The notes under the pieces are model-generated. The model saw nothing but the letters and a program-made list of their open reading frames with translations. It searched no databases and was not told the origin of the DNA. Below, one piece after another: positions 36,401 through 44,960 of a DNA stretch of 55,079 bases. The stretch covers positions 1 to 55,079 of the forward strand of contig JAFZAB010000027.1 in NCBI GenBank assembly GCA_017548425.1, given 5' to 3'. Source of the stretch: Victivallales bacterium. GTDB lineage: Bacteria > Verrucomicrobiota > Lentisphaeria > Oligosphaerales > Oligosphaeraceae. The position numbers and the translations under genes are program-made. How positions within the stretch are numbered: position 1 is the first letter of the stretch; the number at the start of each line of letters is the position of its first letter.

Positions 36401-36410
36401 TTAGCCATAA

Positions 36411-36437
36411 CGGGAGGGATGCACTCCTGTGCGTCCG
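36411..36437 (-). repeat. REP-like element, inverted copy
   Basis: Read on the minus strand this is CGGACGCACAGGAGTGCATC followed by CCTCCCG, closely matching the element at 39125-39150. It lies between pckG and the next gene. Confidence 0.6.
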
Positions 36438-36466
36438 TTTAACATAAGCATCGCAAAGCGATTTCC

Positions 36467-37042
36467 ATGCAAGCATTCGACTCCGTCAAAAACTTCTGCA
36501 ACAAGAATCCCAAACAAGCCGTCATCGTCACCGCCATTATTCTGGCCGTCGTCATCGGCCTTCTATGCCTTGGATCCAATCTCTCGTCATGGAAGACATA
36601 CGACTTCCCGCAGGCCGCTCTTGCGATGAAACTACCGCAACCACCTGTTGCCGTGGCGGATACAAAAGTCCCTGGCTTCTCGCAATGGACGATGCAGAAC
36701 GAAAACATCGCGCTTGTCATCGGTGCCGTCAAACTCACGGGAAAGGAAAAACCTGCCGCTGCATTGGGCAGCACCATCGAATACGTCCGTCAGGGAATTC
36801 AGAACAATCCCAACATCGAAAAGGCCGATTTCAAAATCAATCAGCGTCAACAGGGCAGAACGACTGTGAACTATCTGATGGGAACCGCCATTTTCAAAGA
36901 CGGCGACGCCAAAGCCAACACCTACGTGGAAGGCCTCTTCCATATGACGGACGAAAGTATCGGCTTTGTTTATGCGCACTATAATACGCCCAAAGGCGAA
37001 GAGACTCTGCGCAATATTTTTGAAACGGTCATTTGCAAATAA
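36467..37042 (+). CDS. Membrane-anchored protein of unknown function
   Basis: This 191-residue protein has a short basic N terminus and one membrane helix at about 19-37 (AVIVTAIILAVVIGLLCLG), with the remaining ~150 residues probably outside the cytoplasm. The outer domain is alpha/beta with QWTMQNENIALVIGAVKLTG, a region around NYLMGTAIFKDGDAKANTYVEG, and an ending GFVYAHYNTPKGEETLRNIF. I recognise no family. No Shine-Dalgarno is seen. It stands alone between pckG and the convergent nadA. Confidence 0.7.
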   Translation: MQAFDSVKNFCNKNPKQAVIVTAIILAVVIGLLCLGSNLSSWKTYDFPQAALAMKLPQPPVAVADTKVPGFSQWTMQNENIALVIGAVKLTGKEKPAAALGSTIEYVRQGIQNNPNIEKADFKINQRQQGRTTVNYLMGTAIFKDGDAKANTYVEGLFHMTDESIGFVYAHYNTPKGEETLRNIFETVICK

Positions 37043-37124
37043 CTGGTGTGCCGACGGCGTCCCCGCCGTCGAGCGTGGGCGAATGCACACGCAATCTTCT
37101 GCGAAGACGGGAGCCTCCCCAAAA

Positions 37125-38030
37125 TCACAATTTCAGCATCGCCTCAATGGATTTCCGCGCCTTGTCCGCGATATCCTGCGGAACTTTGATGACCGTCTCC
37201 ATCGTTTCCAGACTGCGTTTCACCTTTTCCAACGTCGTCTTCTTCATGTCTTCGCAGACGAGCAACGGCGAAATATGCACGAACGTCTTCTGCGGCGCAG
37301 CTCCTTTCAAGGCATGAAGGATGCCCTCTTCCGTTCCGACCAAATACTTCTGGTCGTTTGAGTTGCGTACCAATTCAATCATCGGGCCGGTAGCCAGAAT
37401 GTGATCCGCCTCCGCCTGCGCCTCCGGTGTCGTCTCCGGATGAACCATGACTTTGTAGCCCGGATATTTCGCCTTCATGTCGCGGATGATGTCCGCCGTC
37501 AATTGATGATGGACGGGGCAACCGCCGTTCCAGCAGACTAATTTCCGGCCGAGCTGCTGTTCGACAAAATGTCCAAGATATTGATCCGGAACGAATAAGA
37601 TTTCCGGGACGTCTCCCAATGACTTCACGACTTTCAACGCGTTGGAGGATGTGCAGCAGATGTCGCTTTCCGCTTTCACCTCCGCCGTCGAATTCACATA
37701 GCAGACAACGGGCGCCCCTGGATGTTTCGCCTTGAAAGCACGCAACTGATCCGCCGTGATTGTGTCCGCCATCGGGCAGCCCGCCGACGGTTCAGGCATC
37801 AGAACGGTCTTTTGCGGATTCAAAATGGCTGCTGTCTCCGCCATGAACGACACGCCGCAGAACACGATCACATCCGCATTTTCCAACTGGCTCGCCTTGA
37901 CGCTCAGGCCATAGGAGTCGCCGACATAGTCCGCCAGCTCCTGAATCTCCGCCGGCTGGTATGTATGCGCAAGAATTACAGCCTTGCGCTCTTTCCGCAA
38001 ACGATTTATGTCTTTCAGCAAATCTTTCAT
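37125..38030 (-). CDS. nadA: Quinolinate synthase A
   Basis: NadA condenses iminoaspartate with dihydroxyacetone phosphate to quinolinate in NAD synthesis, using an oxygen-sensitive [4Fe-4S] cluster. The 301-residue length is standard. The three cluster cysteines are visible: Cys85 (SAGCPMAD), Cys171 (NGGCPVHH) and Cys259 (LLVCEDMKK). Substrate-contact segments are ILAHTYQ near the start and MVHPETTPEA. No nadB or nadC neighbour is present. Confidence 0.95.
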   Translation of the reverse strand: MKDLLKDINRLRKERKAVILAHTYQPAEIQELADYVGDSYGLSVKASQLENADVIVFCGVSFMAETAAILNPQKTVLMPEPSAGCPMADTITADQLRAFKAKHPGAPVVCYVNSTAEVKAESDICCTSSNALKVVKSLGDVPEILFVPDQYLGHFVEQQLGRKLVCWNGGCPVHHQLTADIIRDMKAKYPGYKVMVHPETTPEAQAEADHILATGPMIELVRNSNDQKYLVGTEEGILHALKGAAPQKTFVHISPLLVCEDMKKTTLEKVKRSLETMETVIKVPQDIADKARKSIEAMLKL

Positions 38031-38165
38031 GGTCTTTTTCCGTTATAATAATGTTATTCAGCACGTGATTTTTCACGCTCTTTAGTTGACAACATAAATT
38101 TATACGCAAAATTACATTTGTCCTGTTTTTCCAACGACTATCAGCCTTTTTCTTTCATACCGACC

Positions 38166-39122
38166 ATGAAAAACGCCATCACCGCATTCGCCATACTGGC
38201 CGTCACCGCCGTATTTCTTCATTCGCAGGCCCTTCCGCAAGGCCCCTATAAGACCACATTCCCAAATGGCGCGGTCATCGAACTTCTGCCCGTCAAGGCA
38301 GGAAGCTTCACGATGGGCAGCCCTGCCACCGAACTGGGCCGTTTTCCGGACGAAGTCCAACATGAAGTCAAAATTGAAAAGGACTTCTGGATGGGCAAGA
38401 CGGAAGTCACGCAGTTGCAGTGGGATGCCGTCATGGGCACCAATCCGGAGAAATACAATCAGGCGTGGTATCATGGCGACGCGTTGCCGATGGAAAACAT
38501 CTCATGGATGGAGGCGAACGAATTCTGCCGCCGTCTGACGGAACAGGAAAAGAAGGCCAAGCGGATTCCGGAAAACGCCGTCTTCCGTCTTCCGACGGAG
38601 GCCGAATGGGAATATGCCTGCCGTGCGGGTACCACGACCGCCTTCAACAACGGAAAGGATTTCCTCCAGAAAGGCGGTAACTGCCCTGAACTCGCGGAAG
38701 TCGCCACTTTCCGTTTCAATTCAGGCGGCAAACGCGGCCGTTTCAACCGCACGAAACAAGTCGCCACCCGCCGCCCGAACGCATGGGGCTTCTTTGACAT
38801 GCAAGGCAATGTCGCCGAATGGTGCGACGACAACTACACCATCGTCACACCGCCAGTTCCGGAAGCGGAGAAAAAGAGTAAGAAAGCCAAAAAACAGGAG
38901 CCGGAAGTCGTCAACGACAAAGCCTCCCAGAAAATCATCCGCGGCGGTTCGTTCATGTCCATGCCGCAGTTCTGCCGCGCCGCCTACCGCGGCTCCGCCG
39001 AACCCGTCACCCGCAACAACACGATTGGCTTCCGCATCGTTCTATCAACGATACAGCCGCCCGCCCCCGCCGCAGCTCCTGCTCCCGCGAAGCCCGCAGC
39101 CCCCGCTCCCGCAAAGCCGTAA
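38166..39122 (+). CDS. Secreted SUMF1/formylglycine-generating-enzyme-like protein, probably not a true FGE
   Basis: From ATG 38166 the protein has 318 residues with a signal peptide (MKNAITAFAILAVTAVFLHSQA). The FGE-sulfatase (C-type-lectin-like) fold is clear: GSFTMGSPATELGR, KTEVTQLQWDAVMG, LPTEAEWEYACRAGT, GNVAEWCDD, IRGGSF and GFRIV. In real formylglycine-generating enzymes two cysteines follow RGGS (pattern LCxxxYC). Here the segment is RGGSFMSMPQFC, so the first cysteine is missing and sulfatase activation is unlikely. A KKSKKAKKQEPE insert precedes it, and the C terminus is a Pro-Ala-Lys repeat. No sulfatase is nearby. Function unknown; binding or ergothioneine-like chemistry cannot be told. 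Confidence 0.85.
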   Translation: MKNAITAFAILAVTAVFLHSQALPQGPYKTTFPNGAVIELLPVKAGSFTMGSPATELGRFPDEVQHEVKIEKDFWMGKTEVTQLQWDAVMGTNPEKYNQAWYHGDALPMENISWMEANEFCRRLTEQEKKAKRIPENAVFRLPTEAEWEYACRAGTTTAFNNGKDFLQKGGNCPELAEVATFRFNSGGKRGRFNRTKQVATRRPNAWGFFDMQGNVAEWCDDNYTIVTPPVPEAEKKSKKAKKQEPEVVNDKASQKIIRGGSFMSMPQFCRAAYRGSAEPVTRNNTIGFRIVLSTIQPPAPAAAPAPAKPAAPAPAKP

Positions 39123-39124
39123 CG

Positions 39125-39193
39125 GTCGCGCAGGAGCGCATCCCTCTCCAACCATAAGCCATAAGCCATCCCATCGGCCATAAGCCATAAGCC
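39125..39193 (+). repeat. REP-like element with CATAAGC heptamer tail
   Basis: GGTCGCGCAGGAGCGCATCC and CTCTCC (39125-39150) are followed by repeated (C)CATAAGC heptamers to about 39193. The arrangement matches 30894-30952, where the tail is AACCACT. It begins three bases after the stop of the SUMF-like gene. Confidence 0.7.
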
Positions 39194-39198
39194 TAAAA

Positions 39199-39230
39199 AA
39201 GGCCCCGCTGGAATCATCCAGCGGGGCCTT
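39199..39230. terminator. Bidirectional terminator between convergent genes
   Basis: AAGGCCCCGCTGG / CCAGCGGGGCCTT is a perfect 13-bp stem with a 6-base loop. The A-run at 39195-39200 supplies a U-tail for the minus-strand gene ending at 39237; the plus-strand gene also ends close by. Confidence 0.88.
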
Positions 39231-39236
39231 CACATA

Positions 39237-39875
39237 TCAGTTGCCTTCAGGCGGTATGACTTTTTCATGGCTTTCAGCCGCCGCGTTTTCACGGCGGCGT
39301 TTCTGCAACATCTCCGCATAGTGGCGTTTGTATTCATTATAGCATAGATTATAGCGCCGCTCGTCATCCTCCGAAAAGTGCTCGCGATGTCGTTGCGTGC
39401 TCACTTTCAGTAGTTCCTTGCCGACAGACAGCATGCTGATGAACGATTTCGTCGCCGCCGCCTCCGTTTTCACAAACTGGTCACAGGACTCGGAAAGCAG
39501 CTTATGGACGTTGTCGCCAAGCGCCTCATGAAGCAATTCGGCCTCCTGTTCCACCATCATGACATGGTTTGCAAGCGCCTCCATCGTGCTCGCCATGTCC
39601 TGCAGCAATTTGAGAAAATGCGTCGCCGGGCGATCCAACATCCCCTGCTTTTCCTCTACCAGCGCGGAATGCTCCGCCGCCGTCAACGCCTCGTTCACCA
39701 GATACAGACAATAGGCGTATGCATGCTTACGCTGCCTGACGCGTGCCGACATCAGCTTCGCTTCGCAGTATTCCTCCAGATTGTCGAATGCCGCGTCACG
39801 CCGCGCCGTCCCGACGCAGTGGTTCATCTCCACCAGCGTCTGGACATGGCGCACTTTCGGAAGATTTCCGTTCAT
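39237..39875 (-). CDS. Helical cytoplasmic protein of unknown function
   Basis: The 212-residue protein is almost entirely helical, with heptad-like stretches (ALTAAEHSALVEEKQGMLD, LLQDMASTMEALANHVMMV, KRHYAEMLQKRRRENAAA). It has no signal peptide and no recognised domain. Its ATG overlaps the stop of the preceding secreted protein (ATGA), so translation is coupled. It is the last gene of a four-gene minus-strand operon and is followed by a strong terminator. Confidence 0.75.
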   Translation of the reverse strand: MNGNLPKVRHVQTLVEMNHCVGTARRDAAFDNLEEYCEAKLMSARVRQRKHAYAYCLYLVNEALTAAEHSALVEEKQGMLDRPATHFLKLLQDMASTMEALANHVMMVEQEAELLHEALGDNVHKLLSESCDQFVKTEAAATKSFISMLSVGKELLKVSTQRHREHFSEDDERRYNLCYNEYKRHYAEMLQKRRRENAAAESHEKVIPPEGN

Positions 39876-40564
39876 TTCCGTTCCCCGGCCTTGAAGTCAT
39901 CGAGCGTTTCGACGTGCAGATTCCAACTCGCCTGGATGGCGCTGACCTTCACTTTGTAGGTCTTCGGCTCGTACAACCACGTCTCCTGTTCGCCAGGCTG
40001 CGTCGAAACGGAATGGATCAGCGTACGGCCTTCGGGATCAATGATATCAATACGAACATAGCCACCACCCTGCTGAACAGTGCGAACGCGCGCACAGCCA
40101 GCCGGAATGGTGAACATGAATTCATGATCGCCCTGCTCGCCGGACCAACTGCCCAACGGATTCAGACGACTCTTCCAATCCTTCTGCTGGACGAATTCCC
40201 ATTCCTCCACGCGATCCAGATACTGCTGGATTGTCACACGCCAGCCGTTTTCGCCGCCATTCACGATGAGACTCGCCGCCGCCATGGAGCCCGAACCAGT
40301 CGTCTGGCTGCTCTTCAGCTTGCCGCTCTTCTGATTCGTCACTTTCAGCTGTTCATGTGTATTCAGATTCAACAGATACATTTCAAAAGGCGGTGCGCCA
40401 ACGGCTTTATAGACAACGCGCCATTTCGTGTCCCAAAAGCGCATAGGGGCCGTCTGGGCCGATCCCGTTCCGGAAAACACATACGTGTCAACCCAGCGGC
40501 GGGTTGTCGTCTGGGCCGTCGCAAACATTCCAATCAGACAGAGCAAGGCTACCAATTTGTTCAT
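39872..40564 (-). CDS. Secreted protein of unknown function
   Basis: The 230-residue protein has a signal peptide (MNKLVALLCLIGMFATAQ) and AAGGAG before its start. The mature part is beta-rich (WRVVYKAVG, PFEMYLLNLNTHEQLKVT, GGYVRIDIIDPEGRTLIHS, ETWLYEPKTYKVKVSAIQ), consistent with a beta-sandwich. No family is recognised. It follows the MFS transporter by 27 bases and overlaps the helical protein gene, so the products may work together at the cell envelope. Confidence 0.75.
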   Translation of the reverse strand: MNKLVALLCLIGMFATAQTTTRRWVDTYVFSGTGSAQTAPMRFWDTKWRVVYKAVGAPPFEMYLLNLNTHEQLKVTNQKSGKLKSSQTTGSGSMAAASLIVNGGENGWRVTIQQYLDRVEEWEFVQQKDWKSRLNPLGSWSGEQGDHEFMFTIPAGCARVRTVQQGGGYVRIDIIDPEGRTLIHSVSTQPGEQETWLYEPKTYKVKVSAIQASWNLHVETLDDFKAGERK

Positions 40565-40591
40565 TCCATTCTCCTTGAAATAATTGTGAAT

Positions 40592-41791
40592 TCACTGTTT
40601 GGGTACAAACAGCAGACAAATAACCAAACCTAAAAGAGCCACGGCCGAAAAGGTCGTGTAAAGAATCGTGTAGTTGAACGCATCCAACACCACACCACCA
40701 ACTGCGCTGCCGACGAGTCCTCCCAACCCGACGGTGATCGCAGAATAGATGCCCTGCGCGCCCCCTTGGAACTTCGCAGGAAACATCCGGCTGACGTAGG
40801 TAACGGTCGAGCAATGGTATGCGCCAAACGTCAGGCAGTGCAACGGCTGGAGGCACAGCACCACCCAGATGTTGCTTTCCACGCTGAAGCCAGCCAACCG
40901 CAGGACGCAGCCTAGCAGTCCCAACGCGAAAAAGCTCTTTAATCCTATTTTGTCGATGATCCGCTTGCTGTAAAATATCAGCGGTATTTCACAGAGCGAA
41001 CCAAGCGCCCAAATCCAACCAACCTCCTTCACGCCATAGACGTCATCCAAGTATCTCGAAAAGAAGCTGTAATAGCTCATCATCGAGAAACGCCCCAGAA
41101 ACGCTGCCAGCATGAAGACCAGAAACGTCGGTCGCAGGAACAGCTTCAGAAAGCCGCTCCGGTCGTCATCCGTCATCTTCTTTTCCGCTATGTTTTTCGA
41201 CGCAGCGGATGTTTCGATGAACTGCGGCACCAACAGCAGACTCGCCAGTTGCATTACGACGGCGACGCTGAACTCCACGATCAGCTTTCTTACCGTCACG
41301 CCGCCTGTCAGCCAGCAGATGGCATCGAACACGACGATGAAGCTGATATACCCCACCGTTCCGCCGATGCGGATCTTTCCATAGTCGCCGCCTTTCGTGC
41401 GGATGTAGCGGAACGTCATCCCGTCCGTCAGCGGTATGTTCGGCTTGTAGAACAATCCGAACAATACGGCGACCACCATGCCCGCCAGGCCGCCGTTGAC
41501 GAAGCGGAACAGGAAGAACATCGGTAGCGAGAGGATGACCGTAAAGGCCAACACGCCACGCGGGGCGGACAGGCGGTCCGCCAACACGCCCCACAGAATC
41601 GGTGCCGCCACCGCCATCAACTCTAATGCCCCCTGAATTGCTCCGATTTGGATATCGTTGTAATTCAGATATTTCAGCAATTGCTGAAAGTACGGCGTGA
41701 TGATGGCGTACGGCGCGAACAGCGAGATGTAGATGACGAAAAAACGCCACCGCGCCCCCGGCGGAAATGGTCTGCTGTCAGTCTCAGACAT
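40592..41791 (-). CDS. Major facilitator superfamily transporter
   Basis: The 399-residue protein has about 12 membrane helices and the loop-2 signature GVLADRLSAPRG between helices 2 and 3. The early ISLFAPYAIITPYFQQLLKYLNY resembles the oligosaccharide/nucleoside:H+ symporter-like group (PF12832 style, LacY/NupG relatives). Substrate is probably a sugar or nucleoside, imported with protons. The gene follows the DUF4432 gene by 18 bases, so import and anomer handling may be linked. GGCGGGAG precedes the start. Confidence 0.88.
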   Translation of the reverse strand: MSETDSRPFPPGARWRFFVIYISLFAPYAIITPYFQQLLKYLNYNDIQIGAIQGALELMAVAAPILWGVLADRLSAPRGVLAFTVILSLPMFFLFRFVNGGLAGMVVAVLFGLFYKPNIPLTDGMTFRYIRTKGGDYGKIRIGGTVGYISFIVVFDAICWLTGGVTVRKLIVEFSVAVVMQLASLLLVPQFIETSAASKNIAEKKMTDDDRSGFLKLFLRPTFLVFMLAAFLGRFSMMSYYSFFSRYLDDVYGVKEVGWIWALGSLCEIPLIFYSKRIIDKIGLKSFFALGLLGCVLRLAGFSVESNIWVVLCLQPLHCLTFGAYHCSTVTYVSRMFPAKFQGGAQGIYSAITVGLGGLVGSAVGGVVLDAFNYTILYTTFSAVALLGLVICLLFVPKQ

Positions 41792-41809
41792 GCTCCCGCC
41801 AGACGACGC

Positions 41810-43018
41810 TTAGATCGCGCTCCATTTCGCGACAGGCTGCGGATCCACTTTCGTGGCGCGACCGCCGAGAATATCCTTCACTTCCGACTCGATGGCGGCG
41901 ACGCCTGCCTTGTCGGAAACGAATTCCAATCCCATGTCAATCGTATAGGTCTGTCCCGCCTGCAACGTGACCACACGGCCACGTTCGCGTTCGAAGACCT
42001 TCTGGTTAGGATAGTTAGTCGCGGGTTCCAGTCCCGTCACATAGCCTTCGTTCAGGCCTGTCGTATGCTTCCACTGGCTGAAGCACGGCAATTGATTCTT
42101 GTTCCAGCGGACGATCGTTCCTTTATCTCCCGCCGCGTTGCGCAGCATGGCCAGCGTCGTGCCATCGGCACGCGCTCCCATATCGACGAAATAGCACTGT
42201 TCGACATAACCCGCCTCAGGAGCGCGATAGGACGGCCATGTGTCCATGTCCTCCGCCGCCCGCGCATCGCGCGGAGCGATTTCGAGCACAGGAGCGACCA
42301 TCGTCGAACCGCCTTCCAGATACGGCGAACCGAAGTTGCAGTGGTACAGCATCATGAATTCCGTCGGGCTGTCCGCGAAATTCAGCACTTGATCTTTGAA
42401 CGACAGCTTGTTGCTGCCGACGAACGTGGAATAACGCGTCGTCAATCTGTACTGCGGACAGAAGCAGCGTGATTCCTCCATCACACCCGTGATGACGATT
42501 TCCGCGGGATCGCCCGGAATGATTTCAATCTTCACGTAGCAGGCGGGCGTCAAGGCGATTTTGCCATGCAACGTCAGCATGACTTCCGCGATGTTGCCAT
42601 TGTTGTCGCGAACACGGTCGATGCCAGGCGCGCCATTGGAATTGCAGCCGCAGCGGACGACGCATTCATTGAAGCCTTTCAGCCAGCCCAGACCGCCCTG
42701 CTCCAGAATGTTGATTTGATTCGGATGGACAGGGAAGCGCGCGGGAGAATCCCAACCGATGAAATTGCCGTCGCAACTGCCATGCCAGAAGCCCATGCCG
42801 CGCGTCGGAATGACCGTGAACGACAGACGACCATTGTTCACGTCAATGACATCGACGCCGTCCGACACGCCGCCCTTCAGACGCGTCTTCGTAATCGACC
42901 AACCGCCGCCGCATCCTGCCGCCGCTCGCGGCCCCAACACAGACGGATTCATCGAAAATTCTTCGACATAGATGCGGTTTTCCACATCCGTCAGCACCCA
43001 AGACAGATTTTCGCTCAT
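41810..43018 (-). CDS. DUF4432-family protein (aldose 1-epimerase-like)
   Basis: The 402-residue protein starts at ATG 43018, 8 bases after AAGGAA; an upstream in-frame extension to 43051 is less likely. DUF4432 proteins have the galactose mutarotase supersandwich fold. Family-like segments include VIPTRGMGFWHGSCDGNFIG, MMLYHCNFGSPYLEGG and the C-terminal GLEPATNYPNQKVFERERGR. Its role is probably sugar anomer interconversion or sugar binding in the cytoplasm. It heads an operon with the MFS transporter and two unknown proteins. Confidence 0.87.
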   Translation of the reverse strand: MSENLSWVLTDVENRIYVEEFSMNPSVLGPRAAAGCGGGWSITKTRLKGGVSDGVDVIDVNNGRLSFTVIPTRGMGFWHGSCDGNFIGWDSPARFPVHPNQINILEQGGLGWLKGFNECVVRCGCNSNGAPGIDRVRDNNGNIAEVMLTLHGKIALTPACYVKIEIIPGDPAEIVITGVMEESRCFCPQYRLTTRYSTFVGSNKLSFKDQVLNFADSPTEFMMLYHCNFGSPYLEGGSTMVAPVLEIAPRDARAAEDMDTWPSYRAPEAGYVEQCYFVDMGARADGTTLAMLRNAAGDKGTIVRWNKNQLPCFSQWKHTTGLNEGYVTGLEPATNYPNQKVFERERGRVVTLQAGQTYTIDMGLEFVSDKAGVAAIESEVKDILGGRATKVDPQPVAKWSAI

Positions 43019-43490
43019 GGCATTATTCCTTATAGTAAAGAAAAACGACACTTTAACTGAAATTTATCTTATTATAACGCCGTTTTCGCCAAAAGCCAAT
43101 AATTCATCCCCGCAAAGCGAATTCAAAAAACTTTTCCAACGTCGACTTTGCATCTTTTTGGACGTGACACGAGGCGTAAGCGAAGCCATAAGACGCCAAC
43201 ACAATGAGACATTGCTGTTTTCTCCCTCCAGACGATAAGACAAGGCATCATTCCCTCATTTTTTCGGCAAAATCTTCTCCAATTCCCTCATTTTTTCTGT
43301 AAGGCATTGATTTTACGACATATTCATTTGATGGTTGACATGAGTGAAAAAGTCTCCCATTTATCACGTCTGAAAAGTCAATAAAATTCGTTCACACGCT
43401 GACACGTTATCAGAAAATGCCATCAGCGTGAGGCATATAAACGAAAAACATAATGTATGGTCGCGCGGAAGCGCGCCCCTCCCGTATCAC
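43019..43490. other. Gene-free stretch upstream of the DUF4432 operon
   Basis: No gene is supported. A 16-bp direct repeat ATTCCCTCATTTTTTC occurs at 43250-43265 and 43282-43297, spaced 32 bases start to start. A REP-like element lies at 43459-43484. The promoter of the minus-strand operon should be in the right-hand part near 43019-43090. Confidence 0.6.
43459..43484 (+). repeat. REP-like element
   Basis: GGTCGCGCGGAAGCGCGCCC followed by CTCCCG differs from the 39125 element at only a few positions. Its GCGC-rich core is palindromic. No heptamer tail is present. It lies just downstream of the acyltransferase stop. Confidence 0.65.
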
Positions 43491-44576
43491 TCAGATGACA
43501 TATTTGTTAATAAACGGGATCTTGGAAATCACAAAGACAGCGCAGAAGCTCAAAACAAAGGTCAAAATGGACATAATCGGAACTGAGAACAGCGGATGAA
43601 TGAAAAAATGTGGCAACCCAATCCATTTTAAATGGTCAAGTATGAAGACATGGATAAGATAGATGCCAAAACTCAATTCCGCCGTCTTGGATATTGCCTT
43701 ACACATCCATGGGGAAAACCTCTTCTCTTTGAATGTATATTGGCAAAAGACAAATACAGCCAAAGCCGCAAAGAATGTATCCGCCCAGAGGTTGTCCAAC
43801 ACATACTCTCCTGGAACATTCCGATAGACGGAATATACGCCATTGAAGATAGTTGAGGCAAGCAAGATGGTTATGCCCAATATATAGATGATAATCCGTT
43901 TTTTCCGATCAAGATTATGGGTGGCAAGCCAATACCCTAACAAGAAATATGTCACATATCCCCCAACAACGCCATTTACTCCAAGACGATTAACAATCAG
44001 TTGAGTGATCGTTCCAAGCTTTGGATTCTGTAAAGTTGGATTGTATAAAAAAACACAAATGAAGCCCAAGATGATGGAGTACGAAAGCATTTTCTCATCC
44101 TTCGCAATCAGCCGCAAAATCGGAGTTGCCATATAAAGGCCGGAAATCATGAATATGAACCACAAATGGAATTGTCCTCGTACTAATTGACAAAGTAATT
44201 CATAGCACGACGGGAGAGGACGCACATGGGAATTGTTGACACATACATAGAATATCGACCAAATCACAAAAGCGCTCATAAGACGCAATATCTTCTTGAA
44301 ATACAGCTTCTTGAGAGGATATTCATGTTTGGGATCCAAAAGAAACATCCCGGAAAGCATGACGAAGAGGGGTACGCAAAACCTTGCAATATAATTGTAA
44401 AAATTGCATGCTTGGAAATGGCTGGAATTCGCTGCCAATCTACCATAAAAACCAGCGGCTGCGGCATGATGTAAAATCACAGCGAAAGTCGCGAGTATCC
44501 TTGTGATGTCTGGCCATATCTCCCGTGATGAGAGATCCTTGCCATCATTTATTCCAGAAAGGGTATTATTTGTCAT
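43491..44576 (-). CDS. Acyltransferase-3 family membrane protein
   Basis: From ATG 44576 the protein has 361 residues and about ten membrane helices, matching the acyltransferase 3 family (O-acetylation of polysaccharides or cell-wall sugars). The family histidine lies in helix 1 (FAVILHHAAAAGFYG), followed by ARFCVPLFVMLSGMFLLDP and later FGIYLIHVFILDHL. A much longer open frame to 44888 exists but reads through tRNA-His and is rejected. The gene is notably A-T richer than its neighbours, which may indicate recent transfer. No clear Shine-Dalgarno is seen. Confidence 0.88.
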   Translation of the reverse strand: MTNNTLSGINDGKDLSSREIWPDITRILATFAVILHHAAAAGFYGRLAANSSHFQACNFYNYIARFCVPLFVMLSGMFLLDPKHEYPLKKLYFKKILRLMSAFVIWSIFYVCVNNSHVRPLPSCYELLCQLVRGQFHLWFIFMISGLYMATPILRLIAKDEKMLSYSIILGFICVFLYNPTLQNPKLGTITQLIVNRLGVNGVVGGYVTYFLLGYWLATHNLDRKKRIIIYILGITILLASTIFNGVYSVYRNVPGEYVLDNLWADTFFAALAVFVFCQYTFKEKRFSPWMCKAISKTAELSFGIYLIHVFILDHLKWIGLPHFFIHPLFSVPIMSILTFVLSFCAVFVISKIPFINKYVI

Positions 44577-44706
44577 GTTTATTGGTCGTTTTGAGTTTTC
44601 AACAATATCAAATAATATCAGTCGTCCCGATATTTGTTCAATGGCTCCCCCGAGCCATCCTCCATCCATGATTTTCCAATGGAACCTCTCAAAGTTTTCC
44701 CAATGC

Positions 44707-44745
44707 AAAAAAAATCCCGTGATTTTTGAAAAACACGGGAAAAAA
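44707..44745 (-). terminator. Intrinsic terminator after tRNA-His
   Basis: On the minus strand, TCCCGTG and CACGGGA form a stem with an A/T-rich loop, followed by a run of seven or eight T (plus-strand A-run 44707-44714). It begins about 25 bases after the tRNA 3' end. Confidence 0.85.
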
Positions 44746-44763
44746 CAAAGGAAAAAAGATGGA

Positions 44764-44838
44764 TGTGCTCGATCGGGCTCGAACCGACGACCTTCTGGGC
44801 CACAACCAGACGCTCTAGCCAACTGAGCTACGAGCACC
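44764..44838 (-). tRNA. tRNA-His (GTG anticodon)
   Basis: Read on the minus strand, the acceptor GTGCTCG / CGAGCAC, D stem GCTC...GAGC, anticodon stem TCTGG / CCAGA with loop TTGTGGC, and T arm TCGGTTCGAGCCCGA all form. The anticodon is GTG. A G at position -1 is present in the gene (44838). The discriminator base 73 is A (44764), whereas most bacterial tRNA-His carry C73. CCA is not encoded, although tmRNA in this window has it. A terminator follows. Confidence 0.95.
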
Positions 44839-44960
44839 ATCCTGAAAAAACGTCTGAAAACGACATTAATATCGCCTCTATTTTGCATTTGTCAAGTTAC
44901 AGGCCATATTAATCGCGTTTTTTCCACAGACAACCCTCCTTTCCTTTACTATAGTAATAT

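Noticed and set aside
34414..36408. A 664-codon open frame on the minus strand over pckG
   Set aside because: It mirrors the strong codon bias of pckG, is rich in Gly/Asp/Val/Glu without domain motifs, and pckG has clear active-site motifs on the plus strand.
44577..44888. N-terminal extension of the acyltransferase frame
   Set aside because: The extension translates tRNA-His and its terminator (VAQLARASGCG... is the usual tRNA read-through string), so the gene starts at ATG 44576.
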